Positions 6,731 through 7,578 of a stretch of DNA of 7,578 bases are shown here, in pieces. This DNA comes from an uncultured Odoribacter sp. (GTDB lineage Bacteria > Bacteroidota > Bacteroidia > Bacteroidales > Marinifilaceae). The translations under genes were made by a program, and so were the position numbers. Numbering within the stretch: position 1 is the first letter of the stretch; every line of letters begins with the position of its first letter. A model generated the notes under the pieces. That model made no database searches and was not told the DNA's origin. It saw only the letters and a list, made by a program, of their open reading frames with translations. Location of the stretch: assembly GCA_905204385.1 (NCBI GenBank), contig CAJKZL010000137.1:1-7578 (forward strand), read 5' to 3'.

Positions 6731-6768
6731 TGTTTCCGTTTTTATTAGTTTCAAAAATTAGATTATCT

Positions 6769-7578
6769 TCAAAGTCTTCCATACAAATCATATTCATCGG
6801 ATCCGGTTATCTCCACATCGTAAAAACTACCGATTTGTAAAGATTCTGTCCCTTCAATCAAAACTTCCGGATCTACCTCAGGAGAATCATGCTCGGTCCG
6901 TCCTATATAATAATCATCTTCTTTTCGGTCGATGATCACTTTCATACGATTGCCCATCAAGGAGTGATTCAGAGATCCGGAAACCTCCGCTTGTATTTCC
7001 ATAATCTTTTCGGCCCTTTCCTTTTTTACATCTTCGGGTATATCATCCCGGTAATGCCGATCGCAATAGGTATCCTCTTCGTGTGAATAGGGAAATACCC
7101 CCAAGCGTTCGAACTTCATTTCCCGGACAAATTCGCAAAGTTCTTTAAAATCTTCCGGCGTTTCTCCAGGATGACCCGTCATCAAGGTGGTCCGTAAAAA
7201 AATTCCGGGAACTTGCTGACGGATTTTACGAATCAGATCGACGGTTTGTTGCTTATTTATCCCCCTTCGCATAAGTTTCAGCATAGAATCGCTACAATGT
7301 TGCAAAGCAATATCCAAATATTTACAGACATTGGTTCGTTTTCTCATCACCGATAACAATTCTTCCGGGAAGCCTGCCGGATAGGCATAATGAATTTTGA
7401 TCCACTCCAATCCTTCAATATCGGCCAGACGATCGATCAGCTCGGCTAAACGATTTTTACCATACAAATCGATGCCGTAACTGGTGACATCCTGAGCAAC
7501 AACCAATATTTCCCTAACCCCATTTTTCACCAGATTGCGGGCTTCCTCCAATAACTCCTCGAAAACGCGGGATTTATG
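6769..7578 (-). CDS. rimO: Ribosomal protein S12 methylthiotransferase RimO, C-terminal 269 residues
   Basis: The frame is open through the right edge and ends with TGA at 6769-6771; about 165 N-terminal residues are outside the window, judged from the usual length of about 430. RimO is a cytoplasmic radical-SAM enzyme that adds a methylthio group to a conserved Asp of ribosomal protein S12. The visible fragment begins HKSR, which in the family directly follows the CxxxCxxC iron-sulfur motif, so that motif is just beyond the edge. Seen here are LVVAQDVTSYG, the radical-SAM core segment YLDIALQHCSDSMLKLMRRG (about 87-106), RTTLMTGHPGETPEDF (about 129-143), and FPYSHEEDTY (about 162-171). A C-terminal TRAM domain (about 205-269) includes the RimO-typical HDSPEVDPEVLI, which separates RimO from the tRNA enzyme MiaB. 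No frameshift or missing motif is seen in the visible part. Confidence 0.95.
   Translation of the reverse strand, partial: HKSRVFEELLEEARNLVKNGVREILVVAQDVTSYGIDLYGKNRLAELIDRLADIEGLEWIKIHYAYPAGFPEELLSVMRKRTNVCKYLDIALQHCSDSMLKLMRRGINKQQTVDLIRKIRQQVPGIFLRTTLMTGHPGETPEDFKELCEFVREMKFERLGVFPYSHEEDTYCDRHYRDDIPEDVKKERAEKIMEIQAEVSGSLNHSLMGNRMKVIIDRKEDDYYIGRTEHDSPEVDPEVLIEGTESLQIGSFYDVEITGSDEYDLYGRL

Noticed and set aside
6731..6754. TTG start at 6754 for the META lipoprotein
   Set aside because: It would put eight polar residues before the signal peptide; the ATG at 6730 gives a normal lipoprotein leader.

Overview
The window reads as a Bacteroidota chromosome segment, most likely order Bacteroidales. 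The evidence is a SusC/SusD outer-membrane nutrient-uptake pair, lipoproteins with Bacteroidota-style signal peptides, start codons without clear Shine-Dalgarno sequences, and a Bacteroidota-type RimO. The SusC carries an N-terminal STN domain, as is frequent in Odoribacter/Butyricimonas-like gut genomes. That finer placement is an inference from family resemblance only.

All supported genes lie on the minus strand, so the biological order runs from right to left. At the right edge is the C-terminal part of rimO (6769-7578, start outside the window), the ribosomal protein S12 methylthiotransferase. After 38 bp comes a lipoprotein with a META/HslJ-like domain fused to a second, unrecognised C-terminal module (5957-6730). 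A clear intrinsic terminator on the minus strand (about 5891-5934) closes this unit.

The gene-free stretch 5424-5956 follows. It contains the terminator, an AT-rich spacer, and a striking 290-bp modular palindromic element (5468-5757). The element has 10-bp terminal inverted repeats, a perfect 20-bp hairpin, further nested inverted repeats, short hairpins with a CC-N3-GG core, and recurring ACGATGA-type words. It lies directly upstream of susC and is the most unusual part of the window.

The left two thirds is an outer-membrane uptake operon: susC (1785-5423, TonB-dependent transporter with STN, carboxypeptidase-regulatory-like, plug and barrel regions), susD (150-1688, surface substrate-binding lipoprotein), and the first 45 codons of another lipoprotein (1-135) cut by the window edge. 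SusD would capture a substrate at the cell surface and SusC would import it using TonB energy. The STN domain predicts signalling to a FecR-type anti-sigma factor, but no sigma/anti-sigma pair is in the window. No carbohydrate-active enzyme is present, so the substrate cannot be read from this segment.
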